Source of the DNA: Prochlorococcus sp. MIT 1341
GTDB lineage: Bacteria; Cyanobacteriota; Cyanobacteriia; PCC-6307; Cyanobiaceae
Reading direction: 5' to 3'
Length of the DNA: 64,000 bases
Assembly (NCBI RefSeq): GCF_034092415.1
Contig: NZ_CP139304.1
Location: forward strand, 1,658,001-1,722,000
In this document: positions 26,213-35,282 of the stretch, piece by piece
Layout of the letters: the number at the start of each line of letters is the position of its first letter
Position numbering within the stretch: the stretch's first letter is position 1
Program-made: the position numbers and the translations under genes
The notes under the pieces: model-generated
Told to the model about the DNA's origin: nothing
Databases searched by the model: none
What the model saw: the letters and a program-made list of their open reading frames with translations, nothing else

Positions 26213-27202
26213 TCAGTTTTCAATCCTGTTGATTGCAGCTCGTGATTTCTTTAGGATTTCGCCCTGTAGAGAGACAAACCCAAGGACCGGGGCTTTACTT
26301 TGCGCAGCATCACTTAATAGATATTTTAAAGATTCCTTAATTGCCTCAGTTTTTGAGCCATTACCAGTTCTATATGCCAACACCCAAGTAAGAGTGGCTA
26401 TGGGGTATGCATTTTTTGCTTTTGGATTGGGATTGTTGCCAGCGAGGTTTTGATCAAGCCTGATGCTATTTAAAGCAGCGGACCCAGTTTTTGTGCTTGG
26501 CTTCAAAAATTGTCCTGAAAGATTCTGCAACGCTGCTGCTTTAACAATTCCCTTGATATAGGACTGATTAATATACCCAATTGCACCAGGGGTATTACGA
26601 ATAATTCCTGCGACTCCTGCATTGCCTTTCCCCCCAACACCAGCAGGCCAATTGACAGATTTGCCAGTGCCAAGAGTCCATTCTCTCGAGAAAGCCCTCA
26701 TGGAATTGGTGAAGGCTTTAGTTGTCCCAGATCCATCTGAGCGATGGGCCCAAATAAGTTTTCCTGCTGGGCAACCCAATTCACTCCAGTCTTTGATAAT
26801 TCCCATAGCAACTCTTACTGCTTGGGTTTGGGTCAATTTCAGTTCACAATCATAGTTATATCCAAATGCAATAGTTCCTCCGACCATGGGGATTTGAACT
26901 AAACCTCGAGTAACTTTCGCAATGTCTTTTGACGTCATTGGATCGTCCGATGCCCCAAAGTCAACAGTTTGGTCAATAAAAGCTTTGCGACCTGATCCTG
27001 ATCCAATTGCCTGATAGTTGACCTTGGGCCCGTCAGATTTGGCTAGATCAGAAAACCAACGCGTATAGACCTTTGCAGGGAAAGTTGCTCCAGCACTGCT
27101 AAGACGAATGTTGGGATTGTTTCTTGTTGAATTACAAGAAGTAATACCAGCACTAAGGGCAAGCAGGGAAGAAAAAATTAGGACCTTCTTTGGGAAGGAC
27201 AT
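26213..27202 (-). CDS. pstS: phosphate ABC transporter substrate-binding lipoprotein
   Basis: 329 residues. A lipoprotein signal peptide ends LLALSAGITSC. Mature landmarks are SSAGATFPAKVYTRWF, GSGSGRKAF (phosphate-binding loop), DFGASDDPM and HRSDGSGTTKAFT, all typical of PstS. It binds phosphate in the periplasm and hands it to PstCAB, which are not in this window. An inverted repeat lies 29 bases upstream of the start. Stand-alone pstS genes are common in marine picocyanobacteria. Confidence 0.93.
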   Translation of the reverse strand: MSFPKKVLIFSSLLALSAGITSCNSTRNNPNIRLSSAGATFPAKVYTRWFSDLAKSDGPKVNYQAIGSGSGRKAFIDQTVDFGASDDPMTSKDIAKVTRGLVQIPMVGGTIAFGYNYDCELKLTQTQAVRVAMGIIKDWSELGCPAGKLIWAHRSDGSGTTKAFTNSMRAFSREWTLGTGKSVNWPAGVGGKGNAGVAGIIRNTPGAIGYINQSYIKGIVKAAALQNLSGQFLKPSTKTGSAALNSIRLDQNLAGNNPNPKAKNAYPIATLTWVLAYRTGNGSKTEAIKESLKYLLSDAAQSKAPVLGFVSLQGEILKKSRAAINRIEN

Positions 27203-27230
27203 TTGCCTGAAGATAGCTGCTCTATAGATT

Positions 27231-27248
27231 AATCAATATGCATTGATT
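27231..27248. promoter_or_regulatory. inverted repeat upstream of pstS
   Basis: AATCAAT, a 4-base spacer, then ATTGATT. It sits about 30 bases before the pstS start and could be an operator or a chance palindrome in AT-rich DNA. I do not see clear tandem Pho-box repeats. Confidence 0.28.
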
Positions 27249-27363
27249 AGATCAAGAAACCTATTTGCTCTAATGGGGGATTAAACCTGAATACTTTGGC
27301 CTTTATTCTTTTGTAGCTTTTTTTCTCTCTTTATACTTGCAAGATGGGCAAGATTGAAGCAGT

Positions 27364-27771
27364 TTAGGTATTGATTTCATGTTGCTTCGAACATCTTTCA
27401 CATAGACCATAGAATTCAAGTGTATGAAACAATAATTGAAATTTTTTTGTTTGATTCTTTGGCAATTGAAGGTCTTTAACTGGGCAATAACTCAAAACCT
27501 GTGTTTGACCACAATCAACACATGTCAAATGGTGTTGGTCTCTATCCAAAGGTGAATATAGAACTTCTCCTGATGGTAGGTGACGGGATCGCACCATCCC
27601 TTTTTGCTGAAGTTCATGCAGATTGCGATAAACCGTAGCCAATCCCATGTTTGTTGAGCCATCTTGCAATTTACGGTGTAATTGTTGCCCGCTCATTTCG
27701 TCTTGGCATTTTTCAAGCTCCTCTAAGATTTGGTTTTGTCGAGTAGTAACTCTTGAGCTTTTTTTGATCAT
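27364..27771 (-). CDS. zur: Fur-family regulator, Zur type
   Basis: 135 residues. A winged-helix part (TTRQNQILEELEKCQDEMSG, NMGLATVYRNLHEL) is followed by HHLTCVDCGQ, then HTLEFYGLCERCSKQ. The two CxxC pairs bind structural zinc. The CPVKDL and HTLEFYGLC wording matches cyanobacterial Zur more than Fur or PerR. It should repress zinc-uptake genes when zinc is sufficient. A ZnuA-like gene with a matching upstream box is 5 kb away. It is not in an operon with it. Confidence 0.75.
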   Translation of the reverse strand: MIKKSSRVTTRQNQILEELEKCQDEMSGQQLHRKLQDGSTNMGLATVYRNLHELQQKGMVRSRHLPSGEVLYSPLDRDQHHLTCVDCGQTQVLSYCPVKDLQLPKNQTKKFQLLFHTLEFYGLCERCSKQHEINT

Positions 27772-28041
27772 TCACATGCGCCGAATCAAGACCTTTCCTA
27801 TACATTAGGCCTTTTTATTGGAGTAGTGGTTATCTCCATGATCATTCTTCTTATGAAATTTTGTATTTGTAAAATTTTAATATCAATCTCTGAGGTGCCT
27901 AACCAAGATTGCTTTGCCTAAAATGATCCCTAGCATTTGTTTATAGATCATTTCAATTATATCCAGATAATTCGAGGGAGATTGATAGCTTTTAGGAGGC
28001 GGTACTGTGATTACATCAGCTTCTAAACACTTAAATAAGGC

Positions 28042-28468
28042 TTACTGGACTGGTGTCAAGGTAGGAATGCCTTCAGCTGAAGCAACGCTTACCCCCATCA
28101 CTGCTGATTTGTTTCCGGTGTTCCCCATTGTGTGAGGAGGAGTTTTAGCACCTAAAACAAAAGAGTCACCTTCTAGAAAAGTTTCGCTCTGCCCACTGTC
28201 TTTTGTAAGTTTTAATTGTCCTTTTTCAATGTGACCAGTTAAAGGGGTTGGATGGGAGTGAAGAGGGATTTCGGCGCCTGCTTGAACTTCAACTCTATAA
28301 AGACGCATTTCAGCTTTGCCTTTTTTGGTATGAGAAGCTATCACCTTCAATTGTTTTTGTGCTGGTGAATACCTCCTGAACGTCTACAGGAGATTCAGCA
28401 GCATTAGCAACAATTGGCGCAAATGGCATTACGACAAAGGCCATAGCGATGAAAAATTTTTTAAGCAT
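28042..28468 (-). pseudogene. secreted cupin-domain protein with frameshift
   Basis: The signal-peptide start (LKKFFIAMAFVVMPFAPIVA then NAAESPVDVQEVF) is in one frame and the cupin domain in the next. The break lies at 28344-28345, where GAAGGTG on the minus strand has one extra G relative to GAAGTG; removing it would join TSTKTIE to VIASHTKKGKAEMR. The cupin part has HSHPTPL and a GxxFVxG-like GDSFVLGAKTPPH region, giving the metal-binding histidines. Full length would be about 141 residues. It may be a real mutation, programmed shift or sequence error. A 102-residue frame could still be made from an internal TTG. Confidence 0.68.
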
Positions 28469-28879
28469 AGATTAAGGAGCATTTTTAGAGATCTTATCTG
28501 TTTTACCTTAGGTGCTAATTAAATATTCTCTTTCATTAGAATTGGCTTTTTCTAAACAGGCTTTTTGAGCGGAAACCATTTTTCTGTTTCTTTAAGGGAA
28601 TGGGAAATAGCTATCTACCGTATAAGAAATCTAAAGAAGCCAGCAGTGGAACTTCGTTAATCACTGCATACGCTTGCCTGCGGATTTCTTAGAGGAGATG
28701 CAATTTCTCAAGAATATAGGTATGGGGAAAGCTATATCTGTCGATTTATTCCCTTGAGGACTGGCTGGCTGTTTTTTGATTATTCTTGGAATTACAGCTA
28801 AATAAAGAGGGTTATAAATTGATTGATAATGACTATTCAATAGCTGAATAGAAACTCGCTCATTCATTGGCAAGCTTTT
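28469..28879. other. intergenic with a doubtful minus frame
   Basis: A 70-codon frame at 28661-28873 starts at TTG six bases after the next gene's stop but has no convincing features. Nothing else is seen. Confidence 0.3.
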
Positions 28880-29116
28880 TCATTTCACCTGATACACCTT
28901 GGAACGCCCATTGCATTTCCTAACCCCCCATGAGATGGGAGCATTGGACTTTGCTATTTCTTGTTCTACGCATATGTTTTGATTATCCGCCCATTGAGCC
29001 AGTGGGCGTAGGCTCATCGTTATCAAGAGAAGGCATAAAGCACATAACAACAGAGCAAATCCATTCAATAGTTTTATCCAATCAAAATTTTTGTTATTTG
29101 GAGTTTCGGTCATCAA
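28880..29116 (-). CDS. 78-residue single-span membrane protein
   Basis: ATG start (two ATG in a row). A polar start (TETPNNKNFDWIKLLNG) precedes one helix (FALLLCALCLLLITMSL) and a domain with two cysteines (NQNICVEQEIAKS, VRKCNG). The cysteines would lie outside if the helix is a signal anchor, and could pair. Function unknown. Confidence 0.6.
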   Translation of the reverse strand: MMTETPNNKNFDWIKLLNGFALLLCALCLLLITMSLRPLAQWADNQNICVEQEIAKSNAPISWGVRKCNGRSKVYQVK

Positions 29117-29309
29117 TATCTAATGGCATGAGCCAAGTTATTTCTCACCCTATTTTCACAAACCATTTTTTGCAACTTTTGTAATTAGAGTCATCTTTCG
29201 CTCCTCCCCTTGATTTCATTGGAGCTGTCAAAGGACTTAAAACTTTGTGATCATTGATAAATGACTACTAAAAACGAGAAAATGGAGTTATATCCTTAAA
29301 TCGATTGAA

Positions 29310-29831
29310 ATGCCTTCTTCAGTAGTTTTGTTGTTATACCTCCTTGCAGGTGCATCACTGGGTGGGGTAATGCTTCTTACGGGTATCCCTGCTGGCCCGC
29401 TTTTAGGAGCAATATTAGGAGCCGGATTGTTAAGTATTAGTGGTCAGCTTGAGATTGCGGCCTGGCCTTTAGGAACCAAAACAGTACTTGGGATAGGGAT
29501 AGGAACAGTTATTGGGACGGGAATTAATAGAGAAACACTCGAGGAGTTGCAATTGCTTTGGAAACCAGCCTTAGTGATTACCTTTACCCTTCTGATAACT
29601 GGAATTCTAGTTGGTCTATTAATTAGTAGGTTCCTTGGGGTCGAGAAAATCGTAGCTCTCTTAGGAGCTGCCCCTGGAGGGACTATAGGGATGAGCCTGG
29701 TTGGGGCAGAGTTTGGTGTGGGTGCAGCTGTTGCGGCTCTGCATGCAGTGAGATTAATAACGGTTTTGTTTTTGATACCTGCAATAGTCAATTTCCTGGC
29801 ACCAGTGGGAGGTCCTGATGCTCTTAAATAA
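29310..29831 (+). CDS. AbrB-type membrane protein, half length
   Basis: 173 residues with about five helices. The sequence LTGIPAGPLLGAILGAG and APGGTIGMSLVGAEFGV match the AbrB-duplication membrane family, usually about 350 residues with two such units. Only one unit is present here, as in some cyanobacteria, so it may dimerise. Some members are reported as ammonia monooxygenase-like or transport-linked; substrate unknown. An ATG start is used. A long hairpin follows the stop. Confidence 0.75.
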   Translation: MPSSVVLLLYLLAGASLGGVMLLTGIPAGPLLGAILGAGLLSISGQLEIAAWPLGTKTVLGIGIGTVIGTGINRETLEELQLLWKPALVITFTLLITGILVGLLISRFLGVEKIVALLGAAPGGTIGMSLVGAEFGVGAAVAALHAVRLITVLFLIPAIVNFLAPVGGPDALK

Positions 29832-29837
29832 CACCTT

Positions 29838-29890
29838 GGACTTGCTCTAACCTCCCCTTAATTGACTTGAGGGGAGGTTAGAGCAAGTCC
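29838..29890. terminator. 20-bp perfect hairpin between convergent genes
   Basis: Arms 29838-29857 and 29871-29890 are perfectly complementary around a 13-base loop. It lies between the AbrB-type gene and the DUF481 gene, which converge. Without a T-run it is not a classic intrinsic terminator, but the position suits a bidirectional stop or a mRNA 3' stabiliser. Confidence 0.6.
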
Positions 29891-29927
29891 CATATTCTCA
29901 GTTTTATTATTAGCTAATAAAACTGCT

Positions 29928-30836
29928 TTAGAATTTTGTCCCAAGATTTAACTTGTAAACATGTTCTTGGCTAGGTTCTTTTATTTCATCAAATATGTTT
30001 TCATAGCTGAAAGATGTATAGAGACTTGATTTGTTTGAGGGGAAGAACCTTATAGCCGTTAAGAATTTGTTGCTTTTATAAGAATCTCTAGCAAGCTCTG
30101 CGTTAAATGTATTCTGAATTAATAATTCTATATTTTGACTGATTGATGCTTCGAAATTAGACCCAAAGGATGCTCCTGGACGAATATCACCACAGCTTGA
30201 TTCTTTAGAGCAGTTTACCCCACCATTGATCCAGTCGAGAGATGGGCCAGCTGATAAGAGAAGAATTGCTTTAGAAGTTTCAATTAACTTATACGCAACA
30301 CCTGCAGAGGTGCTGATATCATTAACTCCTACTTTATTTAATTCATTGTATTCATAACTAGTAGATAAATAAGAAGTCCATCGATCCTTTAATGAGCTAT
30401 CAAGTCTAACTTTTGTAAAAGCTTTTTTTATTGCCGTAATGTCTTCCTTCCCTGACTTTGAAGTCTTCTTGAAATCATATCTAGTATTTAAGTTTAGTTC
30501 TTTGGCTTTCTCTTTGTATTTTGCATTTATTTCTAGAAGATATCCTAATGAATTGCTTGATGTTGTACTTGAACCATCAAGACCTACCTCTATGTTCCCG
30601 TTCCATGGGTTTGTTTTGGGAAGTAGAATATCAGAAGATTTTATTTCGATTTTACCTAGATGTTTATGCAGGATCACTTTTAGATCATTTGTACTCTCAC
30701 CCTTTAGCAATTTTCCCGAGATTGAATCTCCATTTAAAAGTTGGTAGATAACCTGTTCAGCTTTAGCAGACCTTTGTAAGGTAAAAGCAAAATCTGCTAA
30801 AATCAACAAAAAGATAAATGCTTTAGCGGCCTTCAA
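29928..30836 (-). CDS. DUF481 outer-membrane beta-barrel protein
   Basis: 302 residues. A signal peptide (AAKAFIFLLILADFAFTLQ) precedes an N-terminal beta domain with LLNGDSISGKLLKGES, then alternating beta strands (YLSTSYEYNE, FLTAIRFFPS) ending in a phenylalanine (LNLGTKF), typical of outer-membrane barrels. The layout matches DUF481/YdiY-like salt-induced proteins. Function not established. Confidence 0.78.
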   Translation of the reverse strand: MKAAKAFIFLLILADFAFTLQRSAKAEQVIYQLLNGDSISGKLLKGESTNDLKVILHKHLGKIEIKSSDILLPKTNPWNGNIEVGLDGSSTTSSNSLGYLLEINAKYKEKAKELNLNTRYDFKKTSKSGKEDITAIKKAFTKVRLDSSLKDRWTSYLSTSYEYNELNKVGVNDISTSAGVAYKLIETSKAILLLSAGPSLDWINGGVNCSKESSCGDIRPGASFGSNFEASISQNIELLIQNTFNAELARDSYKSNKFLTAIRFFPSNKSSLYTSFSYENIFDEIKEPSQEHVYKLNLGTKF

Positions 30837-31232
30837 GGATTAGTGAGCTTCTTGTCTCTCAAGATGCAATATGAGTGAGCAAAGAGCTAGGTCTAGGTCA
30901 ACAAATGTATAGATGAATCTTTGCTGCAATTAGTTAATCCAATCGATCCGTAAAACTTTTAGGTAAGTCTGATTAGCCTTAAAGCATTATTCTTGAACCC
31001 CTCGTCTCAAAGCTTTGCTTCCTGAGATTTTGTGGTTGATTATATTGATGCCCCTCCACATAGAAGGGTTTGAACTGTAAAAAGCTCGAATTTATACCTC
31101 TTGCCTTTGATTAATTACCTTTATGAAATCCTACTATATTCAACGAGAGTTCTCTCTATTGTTTGCTATGGACTTTCAGAATAATTATCAAGACAGTAGA
31201 GATTTTAATTTAAATAATCAGGGTTTAGGGAT
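30837..31232. other. intergenic, no gene seen
   Basis: Contains only a 24-codon frame that overlaps the apt stop on the other strand. No structure of note. Confidence 0.35.
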
Positions 31233-31751
31233 TTATAATTGAATTTGTGCTCGAACAGGAAAATCGAAATTTGCCTTAGCATTCAGCTCACTTAGTTCAA
31301 TTACTACCGAGAGCCCAGAGATTTTTCTGCCATTAGTTTCTAATATTTTAGAAACGCAGCTTACTGTACCACCCGTTGCCAATAGGTCATCAACAATTGC
31401 AAATTTTTTAAAAGCATCTAAAGAGTCTTTTTGAATTGATAGACAATTACTTCCGTATTCAAGGTTATAGGATTGACTAATAAGATCACCAGGCAGTTTC
31501 CCAGGTTTCCTGGCCAAAATTAATGGTTTAACTGCTTTAATTGCAATGCTAGACCCTAGCAAAAAACCTCTAGCATCTATTGCAATTATCGCATCACATT
31601 GATTGAAAATAGGGTCGGATGCCATCTGCTCGATCAGCCTAGAATATAACTTTGGCTTGGCGAAGATGGGAAGCATGTCTTTAAAAAATATCCCTTCTTT
31701 GGGGAAATTAGGGTAAGTTTTGATTTCTTTTTTGAGTTCATCAGATAACAT
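31233..31751 (-). CDS. apt: adenine phosphoribosyltransferase
   Basis: 172 residues from the ATG that follows AAAGGAAAG; a longer frame upstream is not needed. FPKEGIFFKDMLPI and IDARGFLLGSSIA bind adenine and the ribose, and FAIVDDLLATGGT is the PRPP-binding motif. The enzyme makes AMP from adenine and PRPP in purine salvage. It stands alone. Confidence 0.92.
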   Translation of the reverse strand: MLSDELKKEIKTYPNFPKEGIFFKDMLPIFAKPKLYSRLIEQMASDPIFNQCDAIIAIDARGFLLGSSIAIKAVKPLILARKPGKLPGDLISQSYNLEYGSNCLSIQKDSLDAFKKFAIVDDLLATGGTVSCVSKILETNGRKISGLSVVIELSELNAKANFDFPVRAQIQL

Positions 31752-32434
31752 AAACTTTCCTTTGATAAGTAAGTTAAATTCAGTAAAAAGTGAAAAATTA
31801 GCTGGCATCAAAAGATTTTATCTTGGCGGAGATCTGGCTCCCCCTTTTTCAGCGAGATAGAGATGCAAGTCATCCCAAAAGATTGCGAGGAGAGAAGATG
31901 CTGGCAAGAGGCTTTCTATGGAGAGTGAATCCAGGAAATACTGTTTTCTTCTCTATTAATAGACTCTTGGTTGTAGAAGGAGCAATGGGTGCAAGATCTT
32001 TTGATTTGATTTCTTAGAGCTAAAAGTTATTCAGCTTCACCCTTAGCCCTGGCTTTTAAGCTTACGAGCTTAAGTAGTTAGATCAAGCATTTTGATTAAA
32101 GCATGTCTCTTGGTGGTTTTTGTGTGCCCCAAAATTCTTTATGGCGTAAGGACCCTTTGCGAAGATTGGTTTTTTTGCAAAGCAACTGCCTTTTGCCCTT
32201 TTCATGAATCATCCTTGAATTAATCGATTTTGAGATTGAATGATTTCCCTTTGTGGCAAAGCATTTTTGGAGGATTGAAAAAATTCGAATATCCCGGATT
32301 GCCTGCTTTAACCAATTGCGAATGCTTTTTTCGGGATTTTCCAACAACTATCGACCTCATGCTTCATATTTGGTAGACCAGTAGTCAAATACCTGCTAAA
32401 AAGTATCAAGCACTACTTTTTAGGACTAATTCGC
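31752..32434. other. long intergenic region, weak frames
   Basis: About 680 bases. A 64-codon plus frame (31.8 kb) and an 83-codon minus frame (32.1-32.35 kb) are open, but composition gives little support to either. Possibly decayed sequence. Confidence 0.35.
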
Positions 32435-32572
32435 ATGATTAATGAAAACCTTGTAGAGATCCTTCTGGCTGCAATTCTTGTCTCGTCTACTTATGACAAG
32501 GATCAAACAGTGATTAAATGGGGTGGGATCGTAATTGCTGTTGCAGCAGTTGCTTCAGCTCTATTTGGTTAG
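32435..32572 (+). CDS. 45-residue single-span membrane protein
   Basis: ATG start. An N-terminal helix (NLVEILLAAILVSSTYD), a polar turn (KDQTVIKWG) and a second hydrophobic stretch (GIVIAVAAVASALFG). The frame is followed 30 bases later by an intrinsic terminator, which supports a real transcription unit. Confidence 0.6.
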   Translation: MINENLVEILLAAILVSSTYDKDQTVIKWGGIVIAVAAVASALFG

Positions 32573-32602
32573 ATCCATTTTTCTAAAAAAAATTAAATAA
32601 CT

Positions 32603-32635
32603 AAAAAGGCCTCAATATTATTTGGGGCCTTTTTG
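32603..32635 (+). terminator. intrinsic terminator
   Basis: AAAAAGGCC arm, loop, then GGCCTTTTT with a T-run, just after the 45-residue membrane protein gene. Confidence 0.75.
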
Positions 32636-32954
32636 CTGTGCCTCAAAAAGGCTTTGTTTAGCAAGGCTTTATGCGATCAGTCTTTACCAGGGATTCAGAA
32701 AGTTCGATTTGATCTGAATTGGCTTTCAAACACTAGTAGTGAATCTATAGCTTTTGCTGATTGCCCAAAGGAGAGTTCTTGATGTTGGGTGTCCGGTCTT
32801 CATGCGAAGTAGCCCTGTCAAGCTAAGAATTGCTTGCAGACTCCGTTGAGAAGTGTGTTTTCCTTGTTTCGATACTTTTAAATGATCTTTTTTCACCAGA
32901 TTGGGCTCAATTGGCAAGGGGAAGGGCTGACTGGAAAAGGCTCCTTGTTATACA

Positions 32955-32977
32955 GTGAAAATGATAACCATTTCCGC
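32955..32977. promoter_or_regulatory. candidate Zur/Fur box before znuA
   Basis: GTGAAAATGATAACCATTTC contains the pseudo-palindrome AAATGATAACCATTT, which matches the AT-rich Fur/Zur-type boxes with central TGATAA. It ends about 30 bases before the znuA start, a place where a repressor would block transcription. Confidence 0.55.
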
Positions 32978-33006
32978 TTAACTGGCTCATTCCTGCCTAC
33001 AGCCCA

Positions 33007-34020
33007 ATGCTTCCAATCAATCAACCTAAAAAAGAGAGTTTCTTTGTCTCTAGTAGAAAGTTAAAAAAGGCCCTTTTGGCAACGGCTATTTTTTTAAGTG
33101 GCTGCAACTCAGAAGTTCAAGTTGACTCAAAAAGAATTGTTGCGGTTGAACCCATAGTCTGTGACTTGGTGAATGCAATTGCCCCGCCTTCAATACCTGT
33201 TAATTGTTTGATCCAGGAACATCAAGATCCTCACAACTTTAAGATCACTCCTCAAGCAGCCCAAACTCTTAATGAGTCGACGCTAATAATTACTCTCGGC
33301 AGAGAAATGACCCCTAGTATTGCTAAATGGATCAAAAAACCTTCAACTATATTAGTTGGTGTAAGTGCAATTAAGAGGGGTGGTGTATCAGAACATCATG
33401 AAGGAAATCATGATGATCATTTACACTATGGATTAGACCCTCATATTTGGCATGATCCTTTAAATATAAGACAAATGAGTAATCTTATTGCAGATTCCAT
33501 TAATAGATATTTTCTTTCATCTGATAATAGAAAATCTCAAATTTTAGAAGAAAGGCGAAAGATTGTAAATAGTGTCCTATTGGGTTTAGATCAATGGAAT
33601 AGAAAACAAATTGCCACAATTCCTATTAAAAACCGGTTCCTAGCATCTAAGCATAAAGCTATGGAGTATTACGCATATAAATATGGATTTAACACTCTTG
33701 GCTTGTTAAATTACCTAGGACATTCGGGGAGCCTTCGCCCAGAAACTATTTCATCAGTTATGCGGAAGCTAAAAGAAAACAATGTACAAGCTTTATTTGC
33801 TGAACAAAACCCACCATCAAAGTTAATCAAAAGTATAAGTCGTAAAAGCTCTATTCCAATAGCATCAAAACCGATTTATGTTGATGGAATAAAGCCTGGA
33901 GGTTCTATCATAACTACAGCTATTTCCAATACATGTATAATCGTAAATTCGTTATCTGGAGCATGTAATAATCAAACAGGTCAATCACTTAAGGTTAGAT
34001 GGGAATCCTTAGTCCGCTAA
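33007..34020 (+). CDS. znuA: zinc ABC transporter substrate-binding lipoprotein, ZnuA/TroA family
   Basis: 337 residues. A basic start is followed by a lipoprotein signal ending AIFLSGC. VAVEPIVCDLV is the first conserved block; EHHEGNHDDHLHYG is the histidine-rich loop that captures zinc; DPHIWHDPLN carries metal ligands, as in ZnuA. It should bind zinc in the periplasm for a ZnuBC permease, which is not next to it here. A Zur-type box lies upstream, so zinc-repression is inferred. Confidence 0.85.
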   Translation: MLPINQPKKESFFVSSRKLKKALLATAIFLSGCNSEVQVDSKRIVAVEPIVCDLVNAIAPPSIPVNCLIQEHQDPHNFKITPQAAQTLNESTLIITLGREMTPSIAKWIKKPSTILVGVSAIKRGGVSEHHEGNHDDHLHYGLDPHIWHDPLNIRQMSNLIADSINRYFLSSDNRKSQILEERRKIVNSVLLGLDQWNRKQIATIPIKNRFLASKHKAMEYYAYKYGFNTLGLLNYLGHSGSLRPETISSVMRKLKENNVQALFAEQNPPSKLIKSISRKSSIPIASKPIYVDGIKPGGSIITTAISNTCIIVNSLSGACNNQTGQSLKVRWESLVR

Positions 34021-34076
34021 TTAGAAAAAACTAGATATAGATATATAGAAACAGTGGATATCTAAAATTTAAATAA

Positions 34077-34637
34077 CTATGCAAGACTTTTTGTGATTAC
34101 TGCGTTAAGGAATGCTTCGTTTAAATCTTCTAAAGGACTATTTGTCCAATCATTGAGAGCAGACCTCATTGCGCAAGAGCCAAATCTATAAGCTATTGTC
34201 ATCTCTAACCCAGTTAATTTATGAGTCCCTAGCAGTATTTGGAAGACTAGTTCAGGATTGCTGTGCGGGTAATTTTTGAGATGTTCAGCTAATTCTTTTA
34301 AGGCAGTTTTAGGATCAAGTCCTTTTTTCCTCATATGGTATTCAAACTCTGCCTTTGCAACTTCACCATATTCTTCTGCTCCTTCATCAGTAAAGATTCT
34401 TCCTATACTTTGACCTTGCTTGACCTCTGCCGAGTCTAAATTAAGAAAGCTTTCTATCCGCTTCAGTCTCCCTTCTAGGGGTAAATTTGACTGTTTCGCT
34501 TCTGCTATCACTAATCTTTCAGTGACAAAGGCTGTCAATGTTTTACCTTCCTTTATTGCCTCAGCTTTAAGACTTACCAATAACTCTGGATCAATATTGA
34601 TATTGAGCTGAGCCTTCTCTTTTGACATTTTTACCAT
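34077..34637 (-). CDS. ribbon-helix-helix-like protein with unnamed C-terminal domain
   Basis: 186 residues. An N-terminal 50 residues (LNINIDPELLVSLKAEAIKE, KTLTAFVTERL) fit a ribbon-helix-helix DNA-binding fold. The C-terminal half has FTDEGAEEY, KGLDPKTALKEL and HKLTGLEMTIAYRFGSCA, all matched in the protein at 61.1 kb. The two are paralogues. It probably dimerises and may bind DNA, with the conserved domain sensing something or binding a partner. No toxin gene is adjacent. Confidence 0.65.
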   Translation of the reverse strand: MVKMSKEKAQLNINIDPELLVSLKAEAIKEGKTLTAFVTERLVIAEAKQSNLPLEGRLKRIESFLNLDSAEVKQGQSIGRIFTDEGAEEYGEVAKAEFEYHMRKKGLDPKTALKELAEHLKNYPHSNPELVFQILLGTHKLTGLEMTIAYRFGSCAMRSALNDWTNSPLEDLNEAFLNAVITKSLA

Positions 34638-34844
34638 AATTAGCCTTGGGAATTATACTTGTTCTATCCAACATTGGAAGATAGTATTTTTACCTAGCCG
34701 ATGTGAGACAGCTGGTTTGCTTGGAGTTTGAATCCTTAACCCTTTTACCAGAAGAAAGAATTATCATGGGAGATGATTTCTGGCTTTTGCTACTTACTGC
34801 AAGTCATTTTTGAATTCTTTTTGAAAAGTCTTCCTAGCTGTTGG

Positions 34845-35015
34845 TTAGTCAGCATATCCATCGTCATCATCCGAGTTAATAATTTTAGGATCATTAGCAG
34901 TTTGTTCATACCATGGATGAATGAATGATTCTGGGTCAGAGTAGACCTCACTCTTCAATTCATTTAGCAGGGATTCAAGGTTTTGAATAATTCTTTTTAG
35001 ATTTTCTTTTTTCAT
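34845..35015 (-). CDS. 56-residue acidic protein
   Basis: ATG start. An N-terminal helix (KKENLKRIIQNLESLLNELK) and a middle segment (VYSDPESFIHPWYEQ) precede a highly acidic end (NSDDDDGYAD). Clearly protein-like and similar in style to small picocyanobacterial proteins. Function unknown. Confidence 0.6.
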   Translation of the reverse strand: MKKENLKRIIQNLESLLNELKSEVYSDPESFIHPWYEQTANDPKIINSDDDDGYAD

Positions 35016-35282
35016 TATCTTTGAGCGTATAAGCAGAGTCTAGTGCGGATCAAGATTTTGAGTACCAAAAACCCCATTTTTAATATTGATTTGGAAGAGT
35101 TAGGTTTAACTTGCTGTTCAGATTGAGCTAATATAGCTGCTATTTTTTGAGAGAATAGTCTGAGAACAGTTTTTATTTCTCCTTTACTAGTCGTTAGTAT
35201 GTGAGCTTGACTTTTCTCTAAAGGAAAAGTCGATTTAAGAATAGGTTTATTGAATATCTTGAGTTTGTGAGAAATGAGCTCT
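35016..35282. other. intergenic, no gene seen
   Basis: No supported frame. Confidence 0.35.

Noticed and set aside
28661-28873. 70-codon minus frame next to a real gene
   Set aside because: Only a TTG start and no protein-like pattern; adjacency alone is weak.
30439-30747. 102-codon plus frame
   Set aside because: Antisense shadow of the DUF481 gene.
31168-31242. 24-codon plus frame overlapping apt end
   Set aside because: Too short and asparagine-rich; likely chance.
31823-32017. 64-codon plus frame
   Set aside because: No domain or ribosome site, and a better-looking short frame overlaps it.
32096-32347. 83-codon minus frame
   Set aside because: Basic, irregular composition; no start support. 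Could be decayed sequence but not callable.
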